Assembly: GCF_003953935.1 (NCBI RefSeq)
Contig: NZ_RXLQ01000001.1
Coordinates: 284,121-348,120 of the forward strand
Reading direction: 5' to 3'
Length of the DNA stretch: 64,000 nt
Source of the DNA: Massilia atriviolacea
Lineage (GTDB): Bacteria; Pseudomonadota; Gammaproteobacteria; Burkholderiales; Burkholderiaceae_D
Shown: one piece after another, positions 52,407 through 64,000 of the stretch
Layout of the letters: each line of letters opens with the position of its first letter
Position numbering within the stretch: the first letter of the stretch is position 1
Notes under the pieces: generated by a model
The model's input: the letters and a program-made list of their open reading frames with translations, nothing else
Databases searched by the model: none
What the model was told of the DNA's origin: nothing
Made by a program: the position numbers and the translations under genes

Positions 52407-54917
52407 ATGAAGATTGCAACCCGCCTTAAACTGATCGGCCTGTTCTGCGCCATCGTGGTCGCCCTGGTGGCGGCCATCCTGCTGTCGACCACGAACCAGG
52501 TGCGGCGCGAGCTGAACAAGAACCAGGCGGCCGACGAGGTGCTCAACGCGGTGACCGCCCTGCGCTACCTGTCCCTCGAATACGGCTTGCGCAGCGAACG
52601 CCGGGTGTTTGCCCAATGGCGCCTGCGCAGCGCATCGCTGGCCACGCTGCTGGCCTCCGACACGACCTTCAGCGGCGCCGAGGACGCGGCCAGCATGGCC
52701 TCGCTGCGCACCAGCTTCGCCAGCGTCGGCCGCCTGTTCTCGCAGCTGGTGGCCTCGCGCGCCCAGCCCGCCGACGCGGTCTCCGACGAACTCGCTTCGC
52801 GCCTGACCGGGCAAATCTCGGGCAAGACCCAGGCCATGATCGCCGACGCCATGGCCCTGGCGGAACGCAGCCGCCAGGGCGTGCTGGCTGCGCAGCAGCG
52901 CGAGATCGCCGCCGTGGCGGCCTTCGGAGCGGTGGTGCTGGCCACGATCGTGGCCAGCAGCCTGCTGACCTTTCGCAGCCTGGTGGGCCCGCTCGAGCGC
53001 CTGCGCGAAGGCACCAGGAAGGTCGGCGCCGGCGATCTCGATTTCAAGCTGGGCTGGCACGGCCGCGACGAACTGGGCGAACTGGCCAGCGCCTTCGACG
53101 GCATGACCGAAAAACTCAAGCAAAGCACGGTCTCGCGGCGCGAGCTGAGCGCCGCCAACCTGGCCTTGCAGGCCGAGATCGCCGAACGGGCGCAGGCCGA
53201 AAACAAGGTCCGATCCCAGCTCGCACGCTTGAGTCTGCTGCAACACATCACCCGCTCGGTGGGCGAACGCCAGGACATGCGCAGCATTTTCCAGGTCGTC
53301 ATCCGCAGCCTGGAAGAGCAGCTGCCGGTCGATTTCTGCTGCATCTGCCTGTACCGGCAAGGCAGCGCGGCGCTCCAGGTCAGTTGCGTGGGCTTGCGCA
53401 GCGCCGCCCTGGCCGAGGAGTTCGCGATGCGCGAGCATGCCCGCATCGAAGTCGGCCAGAACGGCCTGTCGCGCTGCGTCGCGGGCGAACTCGTGTACGA
53501 ACCGGACGTGGCCGAGGTGCCGTTTCCGTTTCCGCAACGGCTGGCCGGCGGCGGCCTGCGCGCGCTGGTGATGGCGCCACTGCTGGTCGAGTCGACCGTG
53601 TTCGGGGTGCTGGTGACGGCGCGCGTGGCGCCGTCGAGCTTCAGCAGCGGCGAATGCGAATTCCTGCGCCAGCTGAGCGAGCATGTGGCGCTGGCCTCCA
53701 ACCAGACCGAACTCCATGGCGCGCTGCAGCGCGCCTACGAAGACTTGCGCCAGAGCCAGAAGACGGCGGTGCAGCAGGAGCGCCTGCGCGCGCTCGGGCA
53801 AATGGCCAGCGGCATCGCGCACGACATCAACAATGCGATTTCGCCGGTGGCGCTGTACACCGAGTCGCTGCTCGAAACCGAGCCCGGCCTCAGCGACAGG
53901 GCGCGCGCCAGCCTGGAAGTGATCAAACGCGCCATCGACGACGTGGCTGCGACCGTGGCGCGCATGCGCGAATTCTATCGCCAGCGCGAAACCCGGGTCC
54001 ACCTGGGCCAGGTCGACGCCAACCGCCTGATGCAGGAAGTGGCCGACCTCACGCGCGCGCGCTGGAGCGACATGCCGCAGCAACGCGGCATCGTGATCGA
54101 ACTGTGCCGGCGCTTCGAGGCCGGCCTGGCGCCGCTGCCGGGCATCGACAGCGAAATTCGCGAGGCGCTGACCAACCTGGTCTTCAACGCGGTCGACGCC
54201 ATGCCCGACGGCGGCACCCTGACCCTGGCCACGCGCGGCGTGGCCGGCAGCGCCGGCGCGCAGGCCGAGGTCGTGCTGGAAGTGGGCGACAGCGGCGTCG
54301 GCATGGACGAGGATACCCGGCGCCGCTGCCTGGAACCGTTTTTCACGACCAAGGGCGAGCGCGGCACCGGACTCGGCCTGGCGATGGTGTACGGCATGGT
54401 CGAACGCCACGGCGCCCGCATCGACATCGAATCGGTGCGCGGCCAGGGCACCACCATGCGCCTGGCCTTCTCGCTGCCGGACACGCCCGCCGCCGCCGCG
54501 GCGCCGGGGGCGCCGGCGCGCAGGAAGGCGCCGCTGCGCATCCTGACCGTGGACGACGATCCGCTGGTGCAAAAGGCGCTGCGCACGGTGCTCGAAAGCG
54601 ATGGCCACCAGGTGCTGGCGGCCGACGGCGGCCAGGCCGGCATCGACCAGTTCCGCAGCGCCTTGCAGGACGGTGCGCCGTTCGCCCTGGTCATCACCGA
54701 CCTCGGCATGCCGCATGTGGACGGACGGCGCGTGGCCGCCGCCGTCAAGGCCATGGCGCCGCACACGCCGGTGATCCTGCTGACCGGATGGGGACAGCGC
54801 ATCGCCAACGACGAGGACTTGCCGGCCGACGTGAACCTGGTCATCAGCAAGCCACCCAAGCTGCACGAATTGCGCGAGGCGCTGGCCGCGTGCGTACCCG
54901 ACGGAGACGATGCGTGA
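52407..54917 (+). CDS. Hybrid sensor histidine kinase (HAMP-GAF-HK-REC)
   Basis: An 836-residue membrane kinase. TM1 is LIGLFCAIVVALVAAILL near residue 18; a periplasmic helical domain of about 130 residues follows, then TM2 (FGAVVLATIVASSLLTF), HAMP (VGPLERLREGTRKVGAGDLD), a coiled coil, a GAF domain (about 275-430) and the NtrB/HWE-like dimerisation helix with phospho-His H472 in ASGIAHDINNAISP. The ATPase has N (LTNLVFNAVDAMPDGG), G1 GDSGVGMDED and G2 GERGTGLGLAMVYG. The C-terminal receiver has D764 or so in VITDLGMPHVDG. It overlaps the next kinase by 1 base (TGATG). Confidence 0.92.
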   Translation: MKIATRLKLIGLFCAIVVALVAAILLSTTNQVRRELNKNQAADEVLNAVTALRYLSLEYGLRSERRVFAQWRLRSASLATLLASDTTFSGAEDAASMASLRTSFASVGRLFSQLVASRAQPADAVSDELASRLTGQISGKTQAMIADAMALAERSRQGVLAAQQREIAAVAAFGAVVLATIVASSLLTFRSLVGPLERLREGTRKVGAGDLDFKLGWHGRDELGELASAFDGMTEKLKQSTVSRRELSAANLALQAEIAERAQAENKVRSQLARLSLLQHITRSVGERQDMRSIFQVVIRSLEEQLPVDFCCICLYRQGSAALQVSCVGLRSAALAEEFAMREHARIEVGQNGLSRCVAGELVYEPDVAEVPFPFPQRLAGGGLRALVMAPLLVESTVFGVLVTARVAPSSFSSGECEFLRQLSEHVALASNQTELHGALQRAYEDLRQSQKTAVQQERLRALGQMASGIAHDINNAISPVALYTESLLETEPGLSDRARASLEVIKRAIDDVAATVARMREFYRQRETRVHLGQVDANRLMQEVADLTRARWSDMPQQRGIVIELCRRFEAGLAPLPGIDSEIREALTNLVFNAVDAMPDGGTLTLATRGVAGSAGAQAEVVLEVGDSGVGMDEDTRRRCLEPFFTTKGERGTGLGLAMVYGMVERHGARIDIESVRGQGTTMRLAFSLPDTPAAAAAPGAPARRKAPLRILTVDDDPLVQKALRTVLESDGHQVLAADGGQAGIDQFRSALQDGAPFALVITDLGMPHVDGRRVAAAVKAMAPHTPVILLTGWGQRIANDEDLPADVNLVISKPPKLHELREALAACVPDGDDA

Positions 54918-56545
54918 TGCAGGAACAAGCCGAGCCGAGCAACGCCGCGATCCGGATCCTGGTCGCCGACGATGAACAGAACCATGTGCGCGCGCTGTGC
55001 GACACGCTCGGCGCGCAGGGCTATGCGATGAGCGGCTGCACCAGTGCGGCGCAGGCGCTGGAGCTGCTGCGCCAGGGGCGCTTCGAGCTGCTGCTGGCCG
55101 ACCTGGTCATGCCGGGCACGGGCGGCATCGCCCTGGTGCGCGAGGCGCGCGCGCTCGACCCGGACCTGGCCTGCATCATCATGACCGGCGAAGGCAGCAT
55201 TGCCTCGGCGGTCCAGGCCATGCAGGTCGGCGCCCTCGACTACATTCTGAAGCCGTGCCGGCTGGCGGCCATCCTGCCGGTGCTGGGCCGCGCCATCGAA
55301 ACGCGCCAGCTGCGCATCGATAACGCCACCCTGGAGCGGCAGGTGCGCCAGCACGCCGCCGAACTGGCCGCCATGAATGCGGACCTTGAACGGGCGCGGC
55401 GCGAAGCCGAGCGCGCCAGCGCCATGAAATCGGCCTTCCTGGCCACCATGAGCCACGAATTGCGCACCCCGCTCAACGCCATCCTCGGCTTCGCCCAGAT
55501 CCTCAATTCGGACAGCCTGCCATCGACGCCGGTTCAGAAGAAGGTGTTCGTCGGCCACATCCTGCAGGCCGGCAAGCACCTGCTGGCCCTGATCAATGAA
55601 GTGCTGGACCTGGCCAGGGTCGAATCGGGCGCCCTGAGTGTGACCATGGAGCCGGTGGCGCTGGCGCCGGTGCTGGCCGAATGCCAGGCCCTGATGGCGC
55701 CGCTGGCGGACCGGCACAAGGTCGCGCTGTGCTTTCCCGCCCCCGGCCCTGTGCATCTGCTGTGCGACCGCCTGCGCCTGAAACAGGTGCTGATCAATAT
55801 CCTGTCGAATGCGATCAAGTACAACCGCGAACACGGCTGCGTCACGGTCGGCTGCGACACCGGCGCCACCGGCGCGGTGCGCATCGCGGTGCGCGACACC
55901 GGCGCCGGCCTCGATCCGGGACAGCTGGCGCAGCTGTTCGAGCCGTTCAACCGCCTCGGACGCGAGGCCGGCACGGAAGAGGGAACCGGGATCGGCCTGG
56001 CGCTGACGCGCCACCTGGTGCAACTGATGGGCGGAACCATCGAGGTCGAGAGCGTGCCCGGGGCCGGCACCACGTTCCGGGTCGCGTTCGCCCCGTGCGC
56101 GCCGGCGGCGCGGGCCGCCAGCGGGGCCGGCGCCGGCCCCGCGCGCGCGGCGCAGCCGGTGAGCACGCTGCTGTACATCGAGGACAATCCCGCCAGCCTG
56201 TGCCTGGTGGAAGAAATCGTGCGCCCGCGCGCAGACCTGCGCCTGCTGTCGGCGCGCGACGGGCAAAGCGGCATCGCGCTGGCGCGCCGCCATCTGCCGC
56301 AGCTGATCCTGGTCGACATCAACCTGCCCGGGATCGACGGCTATGCAATCCGGCGCGCCCTGCTGGAGGACCCGCAAACGGCCGGCATTCCCGTCATCGC
56401 CGTCTCGGCGCGCGCCATGCCGGACGATATGGCGCTCGGCAAGGACGCCGGCTTCTACTGCTATCTCACCAAGCCGCTCGACATCGACGTGTTCGTTTCC
56501 GTCGTCGAGCGCGCGCTGGGCGAGCGGGCCGGGGCGCCAGGCTAG
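54917..56545 (+). CDS. Hybrid histidine kinase with two receiver domains (REC-HK-REC)
   Basis: A 542-residue soluble kinase. The N-terminal receiver (RILVADDEQNHVRALCDTL) has acceptor D62 in LLADLVMPG; a coiled coil (ERQVRQHAAELAAMNADLERARREAERA; read in parts) leads to HisKA with H180 in FLATMSHELRTPLNAILG, then the ATPase (IKYNREHG, RDTGAGLDPGQLAQLFEPFNR, GTGIGLALTRHLV) and a second receiver with D467 in ILVDINLPGIDGYA. It lacks membrane helices, so it likely takes phosphoryl groups from the upstream kinase. No output domain or response regulator gene follows. The 3' end overlaps the stop of the convergent ureohydrolase gene. Confidence 0.92.
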   Translation: MQEQAEPSNAAIRILVADDEQNHVRALCDTLGAQGYAMSGCTSAAQALELLRQGRFELLLADLVMPGTGGIALVREARALDPDLACIIMTGEGSIASAVQAMQVGALDYILKPCRLAAILPVLGRAIETRQLRIDNATLERQVRQHAAELAAMNADLERARREAERASAMKSAFLATMSHELRTPLNAILGFAQILNSDSLPSTPVQKKVFVGHILQAGKHLLALINEVLDLARVESGALSVTMEPVALAPVLAECQALMAPLADRHKVALCFPAPGPVHLLCDRLRLKQVLINILSNAIKYNREHGCVTVGCDTGATGAVRIAVRDTGAGLDPGQLAQLFEPFNRLGREAGTEEGTGIGLALTRHLVQLMGGTIEVESVPGAGTTFRVAFAPCAPAARAASGAGAGPARAAQPVSTLLYIEDNPASLCLVEEIVRPRADLRLLSARDGQSGIALARRHLPQLILVDINLPGIDGYAIRRALLEDPQTAGIPVIAVSARAMPDDMALGKDAGFYCYLTKPLDIDVFVSVVERALGERAGAPG

Positions 56546-57372
56546 TCTCCCGAGTCGGGCAGCAGGCGCTCGATCAGGGCCAGGCAGGCGCGCGCGGCCT
56601 GGCCATCCTCGTCCTGCTCGGCATGCCATGCCGAGACCGACAGGGCCACCAGCCGGTAGCCGCGCAGGCGGTCGAACAGCTGCGCCATCTGTTCCAGGCG
56701 CGGCCCGCCGGGCACGTGGTATTTCAGGGCCGGCATGCGCAGCGGTTCGTCGAGCACGTCGGTATCGAAATGCACGTACAGGCTTTCCTGCGGGTGCAGA
56801 TGGGACAACACCGCGTCCAGCGGGCAGTGCACGATGGCGGAGCGGCGCAGGGCCTGGTCCTCGCCCGGGTCGAGGTCGCGCGCGTCGGAGAGCACCACGC
56901 GCCGTTCGGGATAGGGGCGCACGCCGAGCGCGTTGCGCAAGGAGGCGATGGCGTCGCGCTGCTCGCCGCGCCGGTCCGGGCGTCCGACCAGCATCGCCAG
57001 CGGCATGCCACCCAGGTACTGGGTCTGGGTCGTGCCCCAGGTGTGGAAGTCGCCGTGCGCATCGAGCCACAGGATGCGGCGCGGCGCGCGGCCGGCCTGC
57101 TGCAGTCCGGCCAGCATGCCCATGGCCGAGACGCAGTCGCCCGCCAGGCTGCACGGGAAGTGGCCGTCCCGGAGCACGCCGCGCACCGCCGCCGCCAGGC
57201 GCGCATAGACCGCTTCCATGCTGCGCAATTGCTGGTCCTTGGCGACGATGCGCTCGGGCCCCGGATCGGCCGCGCTGACGACCTGCCATGGCTGGCCGCG
57301 CAGCGGCGCCACGCGGCGCAAGCCGTCGCGCCGCTGCCCCATCAGGTAGGGAACGAGCAGGGGCTTGATCAA
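56542..57372 (-). CDS. Arginase/ureohydrolase superfamily protein with Cys in a metal motif
   Basis: A 276-residue protein with the ureohydrolase fold: motif 2 LDAHGDFHT, motif 3 VHFDTDVLDE, and GPERIVAKDQQLRSME. Motif 1 reads SLAGDCVSAMG, with Cys where arginases have the metal-binding His (GGDHS). It may bind only one metal or have another reaction; agmatinase, formiminoglutamase or arginase activity cannot be told apart. I propose a TTG start at 57372 (GGAAAG 6 bases upstream, overlapping the sulfotransferase stop by 4 bases). It is last in the operon methyltransferase-sulfotransferase-ureohydrolase. Confidence 0.82.
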   Translation of the reverse strand: MIKPLLVPYLMGQRRDGLRRVAPLRGQPWQVVSAADPGPERIVAKDQQLRSMEAVYARLAAAVRGVLRDGHFPCSLAGDCVSAMGMLAGLQQAGRAPRRILWLDAHGDFHTWGTTQTQYLGGMPLAMLVGRPDRRGEQRDAIASLRNALGVRPYPERRVVLSDARDLDPGEDQALRRSAIVHCPLDAVLSHLHPQESLYVHFDTDVLDEPLRMPALKYHVPGGPRLEQMAQLFDRLRGYRLVALSVSAWHAEQDEDGQAARACLALIERLLPDSGD

Positions 57373-58616
57373 CGCCAGCTTTCCGCGTCTTGCCGGTATC
57401 CCAGCTGGTCCATGGTGCGCGCCACCGCCACCCGGCGCGCCATCGGCATCAGCAGGGCCGCGCGCTTGTGCCAGCGGCACGGGGCCGGATCGGCGGTGGC
57501 CATGGTCACCGGCAGCGGCCCCGGCGCCGGCGCCAGGGCGAGTCCGAGCCAGCGCCCGAGCGCGTCGAGGACGCCGCCGGGATCGTCGAGGAAGTCTTCG
57601 AAGGCGATCCGGTGCGCGCGCACGCCGCTGTCGAGAATGGCGCGGTGGCAGGACAGCCACTGGTTCAGGCAGACCTCTTCCAGGCGCGCGCAGGTGAAGG
57701 CCGGCCAGTTGGGCGGGAGGTCGAACTTCCACCAGCGCCGCCCGAACGCGCGGCGCCGCGAATAGCCGCCGATACGCAGGCGCACGCCGGCGCGCGCCAT
57801 GTCGTGGGCGAAGAAGCCGGTCGGCGACAGCCAGCCGTCCATCAGGCCGTTGACGCTCTGGGCGAAACCGCGGCTCAGGTGCACATAGCGCACCTCGGCC
57901 TGCGGAAACAATTGCTGGTACAGGCCGGGCCGGTAGGCATCGGAGGGGGTCTTGAACAGCAAGACCTTGGTGTGCGCATCGTCCCCGGTAAAGCGGCGCC
58001 GCAGCGGGTCGGGCTGGACGAAGGGCGGTTCCTCGAGTTTGGCCGCTTCGGCGAACGGGCTGCACTTTCCGGGCCCGGCCGCGCCGTCGTAATAGTCGAT
58101 GCGCCAGTCGCTGTGCCGAAACACGCGTTCGAGCACGGCTTGCGCGGCAGCGCGCGCGCTGGGGCGGGCGGCGCCGTGGCAGGCCTCGTCCAGGGCCTGC
58201 TCGACCGCGCGCCGCAGTTGCGCGTACGGCGCCGGCGCTGCGAACAGCGCCGGGAACTGCAGCAGCATGCGCTTGCACCAGCGCGCCGCCAGTTCGGCGC
58301 GCGGCGCCCATGCGGGGCACGCCACGGTCAGCCCATCGAAGACATTGTCGGCCAGCGCATCGGGATTGCGCAGGCGCCCCAGCGCGTCGCTGGCGCACGC
58401 GGGGTCGTGCCCGAAGCCGTTGCCGCAAAGTGCCAGGAAGGGTTCCATTTCGCCTTCCAGCGCGGCGATGTCGGGATGGCGGCTGAGCGCGTCCTTGAAC
58501 ACGGTCGAGCCGGAGCGGGAACTGGTCAGTATCACGAGCACGCGCCGTACCCGCCCGCGCCAGGGCGCCGGCGGCACGGCGCGCAAGGCATTGACCTTCG
58601 CCAGCAAACGCTCCAC
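57369..58616 (-). CDS. Sulfotransferase-family protein
   Basis: A 415-residue protein with a PAPS-binding P-loop at the N-terminus (LTSSRSGSTVFKDALSRHP) and a 3'-phosphate region VRYVHLSRGFAQSVNGLMDGW, then HRIAFEDFLDDPGGVLDALGRWLG, as in sulfotransferases that modify small molecules or glycans. The middle is longer than in typical members. I start at GTG 58616, 5 bases after the methyltransferase stop; no ATG is available and the ribosome site is poor, so re-initiation is likely. The acceptor is unknown; sulfation of a polysaccharide or lipid is possible, given the EPS genes in the window. Confidence 0.82.
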   Translation of the reverse strand: MERLLAKVNALRAVPPAPWRGRVRRVLVILTSSRSGSTVFKDALSRHPDIAALEGEMEPFLALCGNGFGHDPACASDALGRLRNPDALADNVFDGLTVACPAWAPRAELAARWCKRMLLQFPALFAAPAPYAQLRRAVEQALDEACHGAARPSARAAAQAVLERVFRHSDWRIDYYDGAAGPGKCSPFAEAAKLEEPPFVQPDPLRRRFTGDDAHTKVLLFKTPSDAYRPGLYQQLFPQAEVRYVHLSRGFAQSVNGLMDGWLSPTGFFAHDMARAGVRLRIGGYSRRRAFGRRWWKFDLPPNWPAFTCARLEEVCLNQWLSCHRAILDSGVRAHRIAFEDFLDDPGGVLDALGRWLGLALAPAPGPLPVTMATADPAPCRWHKRAALLMPMARRVAVARTMDQLGYRQDAESWR

Positions 58617-58621
58617 CGGCG

Positions 58622-59314
58622 CTACGCCGAGGCTGCGGGCTTGATCAGGAATACGTGAAACTGACGCTCCTCGGCCTCGCCGGGGACACTGCTGGCGAGC
58701 AGGCGCACGCGCATGCCGGCCTGCCTGGCCAGGCGCCTGACCAGGTCGACCTCGCCGAAATTGGCGTGCGCAAAGTACACGCGCCCGCCCGGCTTGAGGT
58801 GGGCGCCCACCTGTTCGAAAAAACGGGTATTGGTCTGGAAGCCGGTATCCCACTGGGAGCGCGCCACCACATCGGGCGCGGGCTTGTTGCGAAAAGGCAG
58901 GTTGGCGGTGATGACATCGAAGCGCTCGTCGCCCACCTCGTCGAACAGGTCGGAACGGCGCACTTCCATCACGCTGTCGACGCCGTGCTGGCGCGCGTTG
59001 CGGCGCGCGCTGCGGATGGCGGCGGGATTGATGTCGACCGCCAGCACCCGGCTGGCCCCGCCGAGGCCGGCGAAGACGGCGATCACGCCGGAGCCGGTAC
59101 CGACATCGAGCACGCTCTGGCCGGGCGCGATGCGCATCGCGCGCACCAGCGGCTGGCTGTCCAGGAATGGCCAGAAGGTGTCGGGGTAGACATGAAACGC
59201 CTTGCCCAGGTAGGTGATGGTGCGTCCCGCGCCGGGGACCGATTTGAACCCCTGCTGGCGCTTGCGCTGCCACTGGTCGATCTTGACTGTGCTGACGGGC
59301 GTTGACGTTTGCAT
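58622..59314 (-). CDS. Class I SAM-dependent methyltransferase, PrmC/HemK-like
   Basis: A 230-residue methyltransferase: SAM motif VLDVGTGSGVIAVFAG, acidic end of strand 2 VLAVDINPAAIRSARRNA, and a NPPY-like catalytic loop TANLPFRNKP (Leu in place of the first Pro). The late strand pair RVYFAHANFGEVDLVRRLA and HVFLIKPAA completes the fold. PrmC-type enzymes methylate Gln in release factors, but the loop change and shorter N-domain make this a separate group. First in a three-gene minus-strand operon. The substrate is unknown. Confidence 0.85.
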   Translation of the reverse strand: MQTSTPVSTVKIDQWQRKRQQGFKSVPGAGRTITYLGKAFHVYPDTFWPFLDSQPLVRAMRIAPGQSVLDVGTGSGVIAVFAGLGGASRVLAVDINPAAIRSARRNARQHGVDSVMEVRRSDLFDEVGDERFDVITANLPFRNKPAPDVVARSQWDTGFQTNTRFFEQVGAHLKPGGRVYFAHANFGEVDLVRRLARQAGMRVRLLASSVPGEAEERQFHVFLIKPAASA

Positions 59315-59687
59315 GGCACGATCCCGAAGTTCGAGGTGTCATCATGCTAACGCACGCGCATCGACAAGGCAAGCTCTGCGCTAGTGGGCGTGCCGGAACC
59401 GCACAGTGCCGCACGCCGGCCAGCGTAATCGATGTGTCGAGGGCGGACGCGCCCGGGCGATGCGGTCCCCGTCCGGGTCGTGAGCTGAGGCAAAGCGAAA
59501 AACGCCGCTCCAGGTGATCCGGCAGCCCGGGGCAATTCTCGCCTGCCGGCCGAAGCGCGCACGTGCATCACTTTTTCGAATAAGGGGAGAAAGGATACTC
59601 GGAGGCGCCGCCGCCAGCGGGAGCATGCTGGCGTACCGGCGGCGCCGGGCGACGCCACGGTACGCCAGCGGCAAGGCCGGGTCGACC
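59315..59687. other. Gene-free gap between PEP-CTERM protein and methyltransferase
   Basis: About 370 bases with no supported gene. Its right part holds a strong stem-loop (59627-59669), listed as a terminator for the PEP-CTERM gene. The rest shows no clear promoter for the methyltransferase operon. Confidence 0.5.
59627..59669 (-). terminator. Stem-loop downstream of PEP-CTERM gene
   Basis: A perfect 12-base inverted repeat (GCTGGCGTACCG, 59627-59638, and CGGTACGCCAGC, 59658-59669) with a 19-base centre that can pair further (GGCG/CGCC). It starts 19 bases after the stop of the gene at 59688 on the minus strand. There is no U tract, so it may act as a factor-aided terminator or 3'-end stabiliser. 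Confidence 0.55.
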
Positions 59688-60284
59688 TTACGACACTGCC
59701 CGACCCTGCCGGCGCCGGGCGGCCGCGCCGAGCAAGGTCAGGCCGCCCAGCAGCATTGCGTAGCTTGCCGGTTCCGGCACCGGGGCCATGACGCCCGACG
59801 TCATGTCGAGGCTGACGTTGCGGGTGTGGAGCTGCCATCCCTGGTAGTCCCAGGCGTTGGTGTACATGCGAACGGTGACGCCGGCGTTCCATTGGGCGCT
59901 GTCGAGTGCGGCATTGAGGCCGGCGAAGTCGCCTTGATTGGCGGTGAGGGAGTAGTTATCCGTCTTCCAGCTGTGGTTGGCACCGGCGACGTGCAGGGTG
60001 TACAAGGCGGTCTCCCCGGCAAACAAACCGACGTACACGCCATTGGTCGGGTCCTGGCCGCCCCATCCCTGATCCATCAAGGTCACCGATGTATTGAGGC
60101 CGAGTATGTCGCCGACCGTCGACTGGAGCGAGAAGCGACCGATTTCGAACTGTCCGCCATTGACCCATGCGACCTGGTCCGTTCCGGGGGAGGTGAGGGT
60201 GTATGTAGCCGCTGCCGCCGACAGCGGCAGATTCAGTGCTGCCACAGCGAGTCCGATGCATAGCTTGTTCAGATACGGCTTCAT
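59688..60284 (-). CDS. PEP-CTERM sorting-domain protein, second copy in window
   Basis: A 198-residue exported protein: signal peptide MKPYLNKLCIGLAVAALNLPLSAAAA (read in parts), a beta-sandwich-like body (YTLTSPGTDQVAWVNGGQFEIG, WGGQDPTNGVYVGLFAGETALYTLHV) and the C-terminal tag VPEPAS, helix YAMLLGGLTLLGAAA, then RRRQ. An AGGAGG site precedes the ATG at 6 bases. It lies 26 kb from the first PEP-CTERM gene. I see no sigma-54 promoter before it; TTGACA at 60381-60376 on the minus strand has only a poor -10 partner. It would be processed by the same exosortase. Confidence 0.92.
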   Translation of the reverse strand: MKPYLNKLCIGLAVAALNLPLSAAAATYTLTSPGTDQVAWVNGGQFEIGRFSLQSTVGDILGLNTSVTLMDQGWGGQDPTNGVYVGLFAGETALYTLHVAGANHSWKTDNYSLTANQGDFAGLNAALDSAQWNAGVTVRMYTNAWDYQGWQLHTRNVSLDMTSGVMAPVPEPASYAMLLGGLTLLGAAARRRQGRAVS

Positions 60285-60832
60285 GTCTGCCTCCTAAAGT
60301 GTGCGCCACATGGCGGTACGAGTATGGGGCGCAGCGACCTTGTTAAAGCATTGATAATTGCAATCGATATTCAGCTGTCAATACAGGGGCGAGCGACGAC
60401 CTTCCTCATAAAATATGAACCTTGCCGAGCAACCCTATTACATAAGAAGGTGATATTGGCAATTGCTCCCTGGCGGACGATTTGCTTGCTTTATCACCCG
60501 AACGAACATCGAAAGCAATGTATGTGTCGATTCATTACGTATTGGATTTCCGCTTAGCAAAAGCACGAACAGAAAATAAGAGCGATTTGTGTCGTTATTC
60601 GGCCTCAGTAATTATGCGCAGGGGCAGTCAATGAATAATCACCTTGACGTCGATACCGGGATGATGCTGTCGAAGGTCTCGGAATAGTCCATTCAGTCCT
60701 TGCGATTGTTCCGGCATCGCTGCGGCCAACGGCCAGCCCGCGATGTCGATTCGCTCCGGGCTGCGCAGCCGCGACGGCCGCCAGCGTGCCTGACGGCGCA
60801 GGCGTGGCTGGCGCCTGCGCCGGATAACAGGA
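60285..60832. other. Gene-free region between czcA end and PEP-CTERM start
   Basis: About 550 bases, with an A+T-richer centre (60390-60600), no credible coding frame, and a strong terminator hairpin at its right end. The plus frame 60324-60557 has no ribosome site and a non-biased composition, so it is not called. Confidence 0.55.
60795..60821 (-). terminator. Terminator-like hairpin after czcA
   Basis: A perfect 10-base stem (GGCGCAGGCG/CGCCTGCGCC) with a 7-base loop, 11 bases after the czcA stop on the minus strand. GC-rich stem without a clear U tract. Confidence 0.5.

Positions 60833-64000
<3,168 letters not shown>

Noticed and set aside
51318-54866. 1182-codon open frame on the minus strand
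   Set aside because: It lies opposite the binding-protein and kinase genes, whose motifs are intact; composition is typical of an antisense frame in GC-rich DNA.
52616-54916. Long upstream extension of the second hybrid kinase frame
   Set aside because: It overlaps the first kinase gene in another frame; the Arg-rich translation is a shadow, and the true start is the ATG at 54917.
60353-60381. Sigma-70 promoter for the second PEP-CTERM gene (TTGACA at 60381-60376)
   Set aside because: No -10 hexamer with acceptable match occurs at 16 to 18 bases, so it is mentioned but not called.
60324-60557. 77-codon plus-strand frame in the czcA/PEP-CTERM gap
   Set aside because: No ribosome site or promoter, no domain; likely chance.

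Overview
The window reads as a chromosomal segment of a GC-rich betaproteobacterium, most likely an Oxalobacteraceae member of the Massilia/Telluria/Duganella type. This is inferred from GC-rich, densely packed genes, a complete nadA-nadC plus nadB set, PEP-CTERM proteins, an exosortase-A-type exopolysaccharide (EPS) locus and many domain families typical of soil and biofilm betaproteobacteria. No rRNA, tRNA, prophage, insertion sequence or true CRISPR array was seen.

Layout. 1-4.2 kb is accessory: the end of a DUF418 membrane protein, an NTF2-like protein, an outer-membrane barrel, a small RNA-ligase-like protein and a more A+T-rich block of three unknown genes. 4.7-9 kb is housekeeping: the ABC-F ATPase ybiT, nadA-nadC (quinolinate synthesis and phosphoribosylation) and a lipocalin lipoprotein. 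9-16.5 kb is one minus-strand iron-uptake operon behind a Fur box: two TonB-dependent siderophore receptors, DUF4198, DUF3649, a PepSY-TM protein and DUF3325. 16.5-20.4 kb holds a sirtuin overlapping a PPC/DUF296 gene, an EamA exporter and nadB, the third gene of de novo NAD synthesis.

20.5-41 kb is the EPS/PEP-CTERM region: an EpsB-type sugar transferase, the sigma-54 activator PrsR, exosortase-A hydrolases 1 and 2, an acyl-CoA ligase, a deacetylase, two glycosyltransferases, a tyrosine autokinase, a chain-length determinant, a PEP-CTERM protein, an N-acyl amino-acid synthase with a flavoprotein oxidase, the TPR lipoprotein PrsT and a UDP-sugar epimerase. The strands alternate often, and neither the exosortase nor the PrsK kinase is in the window. 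A good sigma-54 promoter precedes the PEP-CTERM gene, which fits control by PrsR. A 64-bp-period repeat array, with its 38-bp core in both orientations, sits between the kinase and a glycosyltransferase.

41-64 kb is mixed: a flavin-fold stress protein, DUF445, DUF3999-DUF2339, a GNAT acetyltransferase, glutaminyl cyclase, a MNIO (DUF692) enzyme coupled to a tiny Cys-containing protein (a candidate peptide-modification system), an orphan substrate-binding protein with two hybrid histidine kinases, a methyltransferase/sulfotransferase/ureohydrolase operon, a second PEP-CTERM protein and a CzcA-type metal efflux pump whose adaptor gene runs off the right edge.

Most promising for novelty: the MNIO/small-Cys-protein pair, the acyltransferase/oxidase pair, the orphan binding-protein/kinase module, the RNA ligase, and the flipping repeat array. 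All functional statements are read from protein sequence and family knowledge; no database search was run.
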